Shown here: piece after piece, positions 36,176 through 47,481 of the stretch
Layout of the letters: each line of letters opens with the position of its first letter
Position numbering within the stretch: the stretch's first letter is position 1
Position numbers and translations under genes: made by a program
Assembly: GCF_005239225.2 (NCBI RefSeq)
Contig: NC_133299.1
Coordinates: 2,298,967 to 2,362,966, forward strand
Length of the DNA stretch: 64,000 nt
Reading direction: 5' to 3'
Source: Populus alba
Lineage: Eukaryota > Streptophyta > Magnoliopsida > Malpighiales > Salicaceae
Notes under the pieces: generated by a model
The model's database searches: none
The model's input: the letters and a program-made list of their open reading frames with translations, nothing else
Told to the model about the DNA's origin: nothing

Positions 36176-39100
36176 ATGGTAGGATCAAGCTCAGCTGGAG
36201 GAGACTTAAGAACTCCACAGTTCAATGGCACGAATTATGATTTTTGGGCTGTAAAAATGGAAACTGTCCTCATAGCACTCGATCTATGGGAAGTAGTAGA
36301 AGATGGAATAAAATCTCATCAAGCACCTGAGATAGCAAATGGATCAGGCGATGAAGAGAGTGAAGCTGATCAAATTATACTGCATGCATCCACGACATCC
36401 AGAGAAGAAAAAATAAAGAATGCAAAGGCTTTAAGCCTCATACAAGGAGCATTAACAGATGATCTATTCCCACGTATAAGAAATGAGAAAACTACAAAAG
36501 GAGCATGGGACATCTTGAGCAGAGAATTCAGAGGAGATAAAAAGGTTAGAGCTGTGAAACTTCAAGGAGTAAGAGCAGACTTTGAATATTTGAGAATGTC
36601 AGAAAGTGAAAGCTTAGATGGTTATCTAGCTAAATTCTTTGCAACTATAAACAACCTAAAATCATTAGGTGAAGATGTATCAGAAAACAGAATTGTGCAG
36701 AAATTGCTAATGAGTCTAAGCAGAAGATATAAATCCATTGTGTCAATTATTGAAGAGACACGTGATCTTGAAGTTCTAAGAGCAGAAGAAGTCATTGCTT
36801 CTGTTAAAGTATATGATAAGAGGGAGGATCTGCATGATGAAAGGGATAAGCTAAGAGGAACAGAAAAAGCCTTTAGCAGTTTTAAAATTGGAAACAATCA
36901 AGGTTACAATTCTCACAAGAGTTTCCAAGGCAGACCTACTCAAAAATGGCAACCACAAGACAGGAGGGGATCAAACTGGAATCCAAACAAAACTCTGAAT
37001 AGCTACAGCAATTCAAACTGGAATAACACTGGTGGAGGGAGCAGTCAAGCAGGAGAAAAACCACAGTGTCAAGTCTGTCAAAAACATCATTTTGGGTTGT
37101 GCAGGCACAAAGGAAAGCCAAGATGTGGAAGATGCAATCGGTTTGGCCATATTACAAAAGATTGTGAAAGTCAGAATCACAAACAACTTGCAAATTATGC
37201 TAAAGAAGAAGGAGTCATCACTAGAACCATGTTCTATGCTTGCCATGCTGCAAGTTTGCAAGACAAAAAGATATGGTTTGTGGATAGTGCCTGCAGCAAT
37301 CACATGACTTCTCAAGAATCTGAACTAATCAACATTGATAGATCAGTAACATGCAAAGTGAAGATGGGCTCAGGAGACCTTGTGCAAGCTACTGGAAAAG
37401 GTACATTGGTTGTGGAAACTCAGCATGGGAAGAGATACATAAAAGAAGTATTGCTTGTTCCCGGATTGGATGAAAACTTACTAAGTGTAGGCCAGATGAT
37501 GGAGCATGGCTATTACATTCTGTTTGGAGGTAACAAGGCAGTAATATTTGATGATGAAAGCCTCAACAATGTTATAGCAATAGTAATCATGGAAGGAAAT
37601 TGATGCTTTCCACTTTCACTTGAAAGTATTACACCTGCAGCAAGGAAAGCTTCAGTGACTGAGGATTCCTGGATATGGCATAGGAGACTTGGACACTTGA
37701 ACTTTGGAAGCATGAAGAAGATGCAGCAGAAAGAGATGGTGTGTGGACTTCCTGCTCTGACTAAAGTAGAAGATGTTTGTGCAGGTTGTGCATCAGGCAA
37801 ACATCACAGGGAGAAATTCATCAAAGAGCAAGTGTGGAGAGCAAGCAATCCACTGGAATTGATCCACACTGATCTGTGTGGACCAATGCAGAATGATTCC
37901 GTGGGAGGGAACAGATACTTCATCACATTCATTGATGATTACTCAAGAATGTGCTGGGTATACTTTCTCAGAAATAAATCTGGTGCACTGAATGTATTCA
38001 AAAAATTCAAAGCATTCGTTGAGCTGCAAAGTGGACACAAACTGAAGAAGCTAAGAAGTGACAGAGGAGGAGAATATACTTCCAAAGAATTTGAAGAATT
38101 CTGTGAGAAGCAAGGAATGGAGAGGCAATTGACAGTTGCATACTCCCCTCAACAGAATGGAGTTGCAGAAAGGAGAAACAGAACAATTTGTGAGATGGGG
38201 AGATCTATGCTGATAGAGAAAGGAATGCCAGTAACCTTCTGGGAAAAAGCTGTTAATACAGCTGTGTATATACAGAACAGGTGTTATACAATATCTGTTG
38301 CAGAAAAGACTCCTTTTGAAGCCTTCACGGGAAGGAAGCCAGGAGTCAAGCATTTGAAGGTGTTTGGTTGTTTGTGTTACACACATATCCCATCATCACT
38401 AAGGCAAAAATGGGATAGCAAAGCTGGAAAGGGAGTGTTTGTTGGATATGGCAGCTGTGAAAAAGGGTATAGGATATATGATCTGAAAACTGAGAAGATT
38501 GTTCTCTCAAGAAGTGTGATTTTCAGTGAAGATAAAGCATGAAATTGGAAGGGAAATCTGATGAACCAAATCCACTTGTCCTTCAATCATGAAGGAGGTA
38601 TAATTGAAGGTGAGAATCTTGAGGAACACACTTCTGAAATTCAACCCGACAATGTTGAACATTGCAATCAAAATCCTATAGATGAAGAGTCAGCTGAGAA
38701 GATTGACAGTGTTAACAGTCAACAATCCTCACCAAGCTCTACTCTAGTGAAATTGAAAACCTTGGAAGACATATATGCAAGGTGTCACATGTGCATCATA
38801 GAACCTGAGAATTATCAAGAAGCTGCTGGGGATAAAGCCTGGCAGGAGGCTATGAAGGAAGAGTTGAAAGTGATAGAGAAGAACAATACTTGGGAACTGG
38901 TGGAGAGACCAAATGATAAACCTGTGATAGGAGTGAAGTGGGTGTACAAAACCAAGCTTCATCTTGATGGATCAGTTCAGAAACACAAGGCTCGACTTGT
39001 AGCAAAGGGTTATGCACAAAAATCTGGAATTGATTACAATGAAACCTTTGCACTAGTAGCAAGGTTAGACACAATTAGAACTCTCATTGCACTTACAGCA

Positions 39101-40357
39101 CAGAAGGGGTGGAAGTTGTTTCAATTGGATGTCAAGTCAGCATTCCTAAATGGTATACTTGAAAAAGAGGTATATGTTGAGCAGCCTGAAGGTTTTCTTG
39201 TAGAGAAAGCAGGACACAAAGTTTACAGACTGAGGAAGGCATTATACGGCTTAAAGCAGGCACCGAGGGCCTGGTATAGTGAAATTGATGCATATCTCTC
39301 TATGTGCAAATTCAAGAGGAGCACAAGTGAGGCTACCTTGTATACAAAGTTTGATCAAGAAGGTAACCTAATCATTGTTTCAATCTATGTTGATGATATA
39401 GTATATACTGGCAGCAGTGAAAGAATGCTTAGTGAGTTCAAAAGGGAAATGATGCAGAGATATGAGATGTCTGATCTTGGACTTCTTCATCATTTTCTGG
39501 GCATGGAAATACTGCAATCTGAGCAAAGAGTATTCATCCATCAAAGCAAGTATGCAAAGTCTTTGCTTAAGAAGTTTGGGCTTGAGGACTGTAAACCAGT
39601 TTCTACTCCCTTGGTCACTGGTGAGAAATTGAAGAAGGTGGATGGGAGTGAGTTGGCTGATGAAGGTCTTTATAGAAAAATAGTAGGAAGCTTACTATAT
39701 CTAACAGCAACAAGACCTGATTTAATGTATGCTGCAAGCTTATTGTCACGGTTCATGACTGGACCTACCAAAATTCACATGGGAGCTGCAAAGAGAGTCC
39801 TAAGATATGTGCAAGGAACTCTAAGCTATGGGATTGAGTACGTAAGGGATCAATCAACAACTCTTGTTGGATTTTGTGATGCAGATTGGGCAGGAAGTGA
39901 AGATGACAGCAGGAGCACCTCTGGTTATGCATTCAGTTTTGGAAGTGGAGCATTTTCCTGGGCTTCGGTTAAACAGAATACAGTGGCATTATCAACTGCA
40001 GAAGCTGAGTATGTCTCAGCATCTGAAGCAACAGCTCAGGCAATTTGGTTAAGATTTGTTCTTGATGACTTTGGTGAAATGCAAGCAGAAGCAACAACCT
40101 TGTTCTGTGACAACATGTCAGCAATTTCAATGGCTAAAAATCTTGTTTTTCATCAACGAACTAGACACATAAACAGGAAGTATCATTTCATAAGAGAGGC
40201 TCTGCAAGAAGGAGTGATAAATATGAAATTCTGCAGAAGCGAAGAGCAGCTGGCTGACATTTTCACAAAGGCATTACCCAAAGACAGATTCAAGCAATTA
40301 AGATCGAATCTTGGAGTTAAACCAGTAAGCAGCTTAGGAGAGGCTGTTGAAAGCTAA
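36176..40357 (+). pseudogene. Copia gag-pol polyprotein with two in-frame stops
   Basis: A single reading frame runs from ATG 36176 to TAA 40357, broken only by TGA at 37601-37603 and 38540-38542; there are no frameshifts. Order: gag (UBN2-like, FNGTNYDFW near the start), CCHC zinc knuckle CGRCNRFGHITKDC, protease VDSACSNHM, GAG-pre-integrase and integrase zinc region (HRRLGHLNF ... CAGC), integrase core (HTDLCGPM, QQNGVAERRNRT), reverse transcriptase with YVDD (about 39385-39396), RNase H (CDADWAG ... STAEAEY). Both stops lie at likely former CGA and TGG codons, compatible with C-to-T decay of methylated DNA. The frame extends 13 bases into the 3' LTR. The first stop falls after the protease, so only gag-protease could be translated. 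Confidence 0.93.
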
Positions 40358-40702
40358 GCTGATTACTTGTGATAAAAATCGATGAAGAAGACTGCAGCAA
40401 GAAGGATGAAGAAGTTGCAGAAATTCTGTTAAAACAGTTAAGAAGGCAGTTAAAACCGTTATTTCTGTTTTCTGTTTTTACTGTTACAAAACTGATTGTA
40501 AATCATTCCCACGTGAGATGATCTTGATTCCTAAAATAAAGGAATCAGTTACATGAATTGTGTATAAAAGCAATGGTTACAGAATTGAAAGTAATAAGAA
40601 AATATACAGAACTTCTTCATAATCTTCTCTGCACATTTAAAGCTTTATTCCTTCTATCATCTTCTTCTTCTTCTTCTCCAACGAAATACAAGAAGAACAA
40701 CA
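40345..40702 (+). repeat. 3' LTR of copia element
   Basis: 358 bp; differs from the 5' LTR at three positions (one near the start, two in the T-rich tract), indicating a recent insertion. Confidence 0.95.
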
Positions 40703-40852
40703 GCAAGTGAATATTATAGGATAATTGGCGATTTTTCGTGAAATACAATTTACATTATTTTATTTTTTTGAAAAAAAAAGCCTATTGCAATATATTATCC
40801 TCATAATTTCTTAATTCTAACCTAACAATCTCTTACTTCATGGCTCCAAAGG

Positions 40853-40890
<38 letters not shown>

Positions 40891-41037
40891 TTCCATCCCA
40901 CTCTGTTCCTATTTAAACGATTTTGTTTAATTAAGCCTTCAAGGTAACACTACAGCAAGGAATTAATTGTTTAGGATCTTTAGTGCAGTGGAGATAAAAA
41001 TGTTGGGAAATTTGCTTATTACCCTTCATTGAATATA
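40703..41037. other. Spacer between copia element and FAR 3' end, with (TA)n
   Basis: Holds the FAR 3' UTR (minus strand) and a (TA)n run at about 40856-40889. The words just after the copia element (gaatattataggataat) recur near 51657. Confidence 0.5.
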
Positions 41038-43423
41038 CTACAGTTTAGCAGCAGGAGGCTGTCTCAGAAGATGCTTTCTCACACCAGGAATGTGAACGCT
41101 TTTGATGTAATGCTCCCAATTTATGCTTTCTATATCGAAATTGAACTTCTTCCTCTCTTCACTGGACATGTCTTCAATCAATCTCTTCGTGTTTGTAACA
41201 TCGAACCTGACGAGAAACCATAGATTAATTCCCATACTTTGGCTAGCTTTTAACATCAAATCAAAACAAAAGCCTCGTTCTGTTTTGCTAATAAGTTCAG
41301 CATTTTCTTTCAAACTTTTAAAAGTAGAACGGTTCTGTAAGAAACTTGTTTTAAATATGCTCATGTGAAGTCCCATGACAGGATTAATCTTGACATTAGT
41401 ATATGATTAAGTGAAAGTAAAGCCCTTACCTTCCTTTATAAAACATATAGGCCCTGTATAAATTAGCAATCCGCATAAATCTATGCACCGTCTCGAAACA
41501 TGCCACTTGCATTCGAAGATACCGCTTGGGATCCGACATGTACACATTATCATCAGGTGTAAGTCCACTTCGTTGCGCTACTTCATTCCTTATGAAATCG
41601 GTAAAGCTATCCATCGAGACCAAAAACTTCATGGGACGGATAGCAATCTTCTTCCCTTTTGAGTCTAATAATGGTGAGGAAGAGAAATAATCATATGCGT
41701 AGTTGAAGGCATCTTTAAACGAATGCGGATTTGCCACGGATGTCGCGACGTGGTAAACATGTAGTTCTGGTTTTCCATCAATCCCATGCTTTGCTAAGGC
41801 TGTCAAAGTTGCATTCACTACCATGTCCATAGGAACCTACAATCAATATTGTTATCAAAATACGAAAAAGAACAAAAAACTAACCTGGGTTGGAGAATAC
41901 ACACACACACACACACACACACACACTTACAGTATCTGCAATTGTATCAGGGTCTCCGACAAAACCTGGCAGCTGACACTGTCCATAAGCTGCTAAGATT
42001 GGCACCCTGTTGTTTTCTCGTTACAAATCAAGAAATTGACTCATGGAGCACTTAAGAACTGATTAGAAATACACAAGTGGAGTAATATTACTTAGAGACA
42101 ACAGAATGTCAAAAAATGGAAGCATACTTGTATCCTTGGATCCATCCGGGAAAAGGTTCTCTGTAGGTGCTCTCGATCAAGCTTGGACGGATGATGACAG
42201 TAGGTATGCTTGATCTCATGCTATCTATTAGCATCTCTCCCATTGCCTTGGTCATTTCATAAGTGCTGCACCATCCATGGATTCTCGCCCTATATGAACA
42301 ACCAGTAGTGACTTAAGAACAGTCCTATATGTTTTATTCATGTTTTTGTAAGAAAATTCATGATCTGATATTATCTGTCATGTAAGAACTTCTTAGTTAT
42401 GACTCTATATGGATGCATGAGGTCCTAAAAATGATTCCTTTTTTACTTTCTTCAATGGTCATGCATGTATATCAAGTTGTAAACCTTCTACATGCTTTAA
42501 ACAGCTGTGTGCTCTGCATTGCAGGGGTTAATCTTGTAAGTGTTTTAAATAGTTGTATGCCCAGCATTGCGGGATGATGTAATTTTAGTCATTCGATTAT
42601 CCATATACAATTAATTATTTAGTAATTCGACTATATGGCTATACTTTTTTTTTTTTTTATGTGTTATTATAGTTGTTATAATTATGCATATTTGAATAAA
42701 ATTATTAACAAATCACGTACCCATAAAAAATATTCAACCTTAATTTAATATAATTTTTATAGTTTTTTTTAATTTTCCCCCCAACTTGGTATAATTTTAA
42801 ATTCTTTTATTGATTGAAATTAAATTTAGAAAATTTTTATTCCGAAACTAATATCAAAAGGTAGTAAAAAAAATTTAAAAACTATACAATATAATTTATT
42901 TTCTCAAAGCACTTTAAATTTAAATTTTTAATTATAGCTTATTGTTTAAGAAAAATACCATTGTATTCATTTTTTTCTTAATATTATTAAGAAAAATATT
43001 GTAATTAAAAGATAATAAAGAATCATATTGTACAGAAGTGATCTCCTCTAGTATCATAAGCTTTTGAATAGCTTGAATGATCTTGATATTTATTGATATC
43101 GAGGTTAAGAGATAGTTTCTAGATTTTTATGTTTTTATTTTTTTACCAAAAACAAGCTTATATCAAGAAATTGTTATTCAAAGTATTTTATTAAAAACTT
43201 CTCATATTATTTTTTTCAACTTGATATTAATATTTTTATTTTTATCTACATACATGGCAAGATGGACACGGTATATATACCTAATTTTTTAATAAATGTT
43301 AAATTTTATTGATGCATAAGCATTTCATATGTCATCATCATGTCACCCTTACCCTTATAAATTGCATCCATTTTAATAATTTTACATGAGAAAAAAAAAA
43401 AGAAAAATATTATATTGTTCACT

Positions 43424-43462
<39 letters not shown>

Positions 43463-44772
43463 TTCTCGACTGCCAATTTGACACAAACATATGTAGGTGC
43501 TCAAAGGGATTAAATCAATACCTTTCCATTCCCAAATCTCTCATGATTCGATCTGCATTTCTGTCAATAGATTCGACTGCAACAGAAGCCAACTTGATTT
43601 CAGCATCGATATCCAGAAAGGGGACGGAGATTTCTTGAGCTTTTGAGGTGATTGTGTCTCTCCTTGCAGTCCTTGGTTCCAAGCAGAAAGGCTTCTCAAA
43701 GAATACTCCTTGTCTTGTCCCATTAACATAAGCTGTGTAATATACAATATGGTATTTACCCCCTTGATCCAGCTATTAATAAGATTATAAGAATAATCAA
43801 ATGAGGCTGTTGATCTCCATTTGTACGCACCAGATGATACATGCAAGAAAAGTCCAAGTTTCTTGCATTTCTTCCCAAATTCCAGGACACGAGCAGGCCC
43901 TTTCGTGTTTATGTTTATAGCAACATCGTACCTACGTATTCATGTTCATGTAAGTATATCAAAGTTAAACTAAATTTGCTACAGTAACATGTGAAATTAA
44001 AAAGAAAAAAAAATAGTGAACAACTTGGATGGCTTGGAAGATAAGGCCATACTTTACATGGTACTCAATTTCTTAATTACACTTCACTAGACACAAAATT
44101 AAGAAAACTTTACCTTGTATCCCAAGTTGTCTTGGCTGCTGAGTTGATAATCACATCAATTTCTTTGGCAATTTCATTAGTTGTGTCTGCATCAATCCCT
44201 AGATTTGCTGAGCAAACATCCCCACACACTGGAACCAGCTTGCTCATCATAAAGGCTTCGTATGAACTTCCATGAATTGCTTTAAGGATCTTGAAAACTT
44301 CTGCATTTATGATCTAACTAAAATAGAGCAAGTCAAGAGTACTTCTATTGGAAATAAATCAAGAGTTTGGGGATTGAAAGTTTAATTTGGTTAAACAAGA
44401 AATTAATGGCATACAAAACATACTTCACTTTTCAATCTCTTCATTGTAGCTTCCTTGTCTTTCCCCTTGATCAAGAGAAACAACTTTCCCACATCAGGAA
44501 TTCCTCTCAACATCTTTTCAACCAAAGCTAAAAACAAAGAGAGAGAGATTGAAAACACTCAACAATATGGTTATAAGTTTTAGATTATCAAGAAAGCATA
44601 TAAAATTAATTAAGAGATTAAAATACGAGGGGGAGAAAATTAATTGTTAATGCTAGGTCCATTACATACCTTTTCCAAGAAACCCAGTTGCCCCTGTGAT
44701 GAAATAGTTCTTTCCTTGAAGAAACTCGACAATGCCAATACCATCACATGGTGGTGGTGATCCTTGATCCAT
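41038..44772 (-). CDS. FAR: Fatty acyl-CoA/ACP reductase, MS2 (FAR2) clade
   Basis: Nine minus-strand exons: 44670-44772, 44424-44527, 44114-44313, 43831-43931, 43522-43732, 42128-42289, 41931-42006, 41430-41836 and 41038-41206 (1533 nt, 510 residues, phases consistent). The NAD(P)H-binding motif TGATGFLGK is at residues 26-34, and the catalytic Tyr/Lys pair is in YEMTK (Y250, K254). The blocks [26 protein letters not shown] and the C-terminal [11 protein letters not shown] place it with MALE STERILITY 2 rather than the CER4 wax enzymes. Such enzymes reduce fatty acyl thioesters to alcohols for pollen exine. MS2 has a long plastid transit peptide; here Rossmann homology starts by about residue 20, so no clear transit peptide is present. 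Exon limits were set by eye. Confidence 0.9.
41899..41926. repeat. (CA)n microsatellite in FAR intron 7
   Basis: About 14 CA units directly beside the splice donor of FAR exon 7 (exon low edge 41931), so length changes would lie within a few bases of the splice site. Confidence 0.9.
43426..43460. repeat. (TA)n microsatellite in FAR intron
   Basis: About 17 TA units in the 1.2-kb fifth intron, next to a dispersed repeat (43307-43425) also found at 49453-49565. Confidence 0.9.
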
Positions 44773-47363
44773 GGAGTGGTTTGTCCTCTTAGATTCTTAG
44801 CAACAAGGCGATGCTATTGCGTAAGTGTTTTTGAAGCTTGGCTGAGAAAAATGTGCCTCGAACTTACAGCAGGTTTGGAGGAGGATGGATTGCACTCAAT
44901 ACATTATGTTTAGATTAATTAATAAATTTCCATTGGTTTGCAGAATTAATTCCTAAAGTTCCAATATGAAAACAACAAAATTGTACCAAACGAATAGGTG
45001 TGATTTCAGAATCCTTTCGCCGGTGCTGGTGGGGTCGACCACTCACAAGAATATCAGCTTTTTAATTTTTAATGAGTTTTTAATGACTAAATATACTTAT
45101 TTTGTTTAGAATAAACTAGATAGCAGTAACGAGTTAAGAGTATGTTTAGTAGTATACTAACGGTTATTTTTTAAATAATATTTTGTATTAAAATATATAT
45201 TAATGATATTTTTTTTATTTTTTTAAAATTACTTTTGACATCAGCACATCAAAACGATCCAAAACATACAAATCGTATTAAATTTTTACAAAAATAAAAT
45301 AATTTGAATTTTATAAAAACACGATTTTAACCGTGTTTTCAAACAGTTTCTTACTCAACGGGGCCGGTGTAATTTTTTTCCTTGGTAAAAAGTTAAATAT
45401 TAAGGTAATATAAGTACTTTTTTAAAAAAAAAAATTAAAGACTCGAGTTTTTTGTTTGATAAGTTTAATAAATTTTACTAATTTATAACTTGAATAAAAA
45501 AAAAAAATACGTTGAAGCAATTTATACATCCAGTATTTAAAAAAAAAAATATAACTCACAGCGAAATAAGAATTAAATGAATAGTAATTATTTATACCAA
45601 GGCAAATATTTGTAGGTGGGATAAATTGAGTACTTAGTACAGAAAATAAAAATAAATAGCGAGGTGAAAATTTTCTGACAAAATAATACAGTTTGAGAGT
45701 ACGGCGTTTCCATAGTTTTTAGACATCTAGTGGCCGGCTTAGTCTAAAATTTTATTCTGGATCTTCGAGTTATTTAGATTAATTTTTTTTTTAAAAAAAT
45801 AAATAATATTATTTTAGTAAAAAAACAAAAATTAATAAATTATAACTTTGATTTTTAACTAAATTTTATTAAGTTAACCGGATTGATCATACCAATTTTT
45901 TTTTTTCTCTGTTTTTTTTAAAATCTAGTCCGATTACAAAGGATGTGCGTTTCAATCACAACAACATTAATTAAAAGATAGTTTTTAAAAACAGCAAGCA
46001 ACCGGACATCTACTGAAGTCACGACAATTTTTAAACTGTACTATTTTTATTTTTATTTTTTTAAAACAGTTCTGCTGACTGTGCTTTAAAAAAAAAAAAA
46101 AAAAGGTTTGAAGGTGGCCTCCGAATAATGTGCATTGTGCGGCAGGCATCTTGAAAGTGAATGCTATTCCTTTACTTTAATAATTGAACATCAAATCTAT
46201 CTCGTATCATCCGTCGAATACATGACCAAAATATAAACCAGTTGTTTTGTTTTTTTATTGACTTAGATAGTTTTTGAGAGTGCCAAGGGTGTATTTCACA
46301 TAAAAAAACATTTAATTAATTCATATTTTTAAATACTTTTTATAATTTTGATATGTCAAAAATTAAAATATTATTTTAATATATTTTCAAATAACAAATA
46401 ATTAAAAAAATATTTGCTTTATAATGTTAAATACAAACTATTACCTTAAATCTAAAAACCAGACTGGTGTAAACTTAATGATATTAAAATTAATTATTTT
46501 TATTGATATGTACTCGAAAAAGATAATTGACGAGATTATAGGTTTTATGAATAGGCATTAATCGAGGGAAGTTTTGCAATATTATGGATTATTAGATCAA
46601 ATAATTAAGAGGATGTGCTTGTGCTTCCAATATTTCTAAGAGGTGGTGTGCTCTATTTAATGTAATGGCTATTTGCGTTGTTACAATACAAGATAAGAAA
46701 TATCTTGTCAATACTTACTTATAGCGACATCAACACAAGAAAAAAAGATAAGCAATTAGAGATAAATTTTTTAAAAAAATTAAGTGTCTTTTCGTATTGG
46801 TTGGCAATTCATCCGCATCCCTATGCAATATTGTCAATTTCAATTGTGAGAAAAGACAATTAAAATATTAAGGTAACACAAATTAATTAATATATATATA
46901 TGCTTGCGGGCATGACGGTTCTCCATGGGGGTATTTTCTTTATGTTATTGTTTTCGTGACTAGATTTAAATCGTTTGAGTATGATATGTCTGTCAGTCAT
47001 CACTTAGGCTTAATCTCATAAATTTAGTAAATTCACTCAAATTAATTTAAATATTTTTATTCACACCGGTCATCAAATTTAGATTCTATATTAGGGTTAT
47101 TTGTTTTTTAATTTTGTTTAATTTTATTATTTAATATTAAATTAATTGAAAATTATTTAAGTTATTTTTTAAAATCGTCAAGTTATACTAAATTATTAAA
47201 ATAGTTATATGTAAAATATATTAAAATAAAGTTGGCTCTTTTAAATAAATTTTTAATATTAAAGTGCATATAAATAAATAAAAAAACTGTTTATTGCCAT
47301 TGGACCTTTTTTAAACAGTATCTAGCATTGAAGATGCTTTAATATAACACTGGAAGATACTCT
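44773..47363. other. Spacer between divergent FAR and CYP94 genes
   Basis: Contains the FAR promoter at its left and the CYP94 copy 1 promoter at its right; no other gene recognised. A MITE-like stretch lies at 45138-45350. The segment 45505-45690 matches 51418-51625, and 46795-47290 matches the region upstream of CYP94 copy 2 (54880-55510), so the tandem duplication includes about 0.7 kb of upstream DNA. Confidence 0.5.
45138..45350. mobile_element. MITE-like AT-rich element (tentative)
   Basis: The ends (gtatgtttag... and ...aaccgtgttttcaaacag) are roughly inverted, around an AT-rich body with a gacatcagcacatcaaaacg motif common to similar stretches in this window. The target duplication is unclear. 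Confidence 0.35.
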
Positions 47364-47369
47364 TATAAA
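47364..47369 (+). promoter_or_regulatory. TATA box of CYP94 copy 1
   Basis: TATAAA lies 113 bases before the start codon. The matching place upstream of copy 2 has lost 23 bases (47343-47365 here) and has no TATAAA. Confidence 0.55.
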
Positions 47370-47481
47370 GCCTAACATAAAACACGTATATCTTCAAGTT
47401 GCTAGTAAGCGACCACCCACCACAACTCGTATGTCTTCTTGAAAATCTATTGCTGCCGCGTTCACTCTCCCGTTTCTAACC

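Larger units (their letters stand above)
35736..40702 (+). mobile_element. Ty1/copia LTR retrotransposon, near-complete
   Basis: 4967 bp, with 358-bp LTRs at 35736-36093 and 40345-40702 that differ at three positions, a perfect 5-bp target duplication gcaag (35731-35735 and 40703-40707), a primer-binding site tggtatcagagc complementary to initiator Met tRNA right after the 5' LTR (36094), and a purine-rich tract (about 40333-40343) before the 3' LTR. One gag-pol frame in the order gag, protease, integrase, RT, RNase H identifies copia. Two in-frame stops make this copy non-autonomous. It lies between the convergent CXE and FAR genes, in CXE orientation. Confidence 0.97.
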
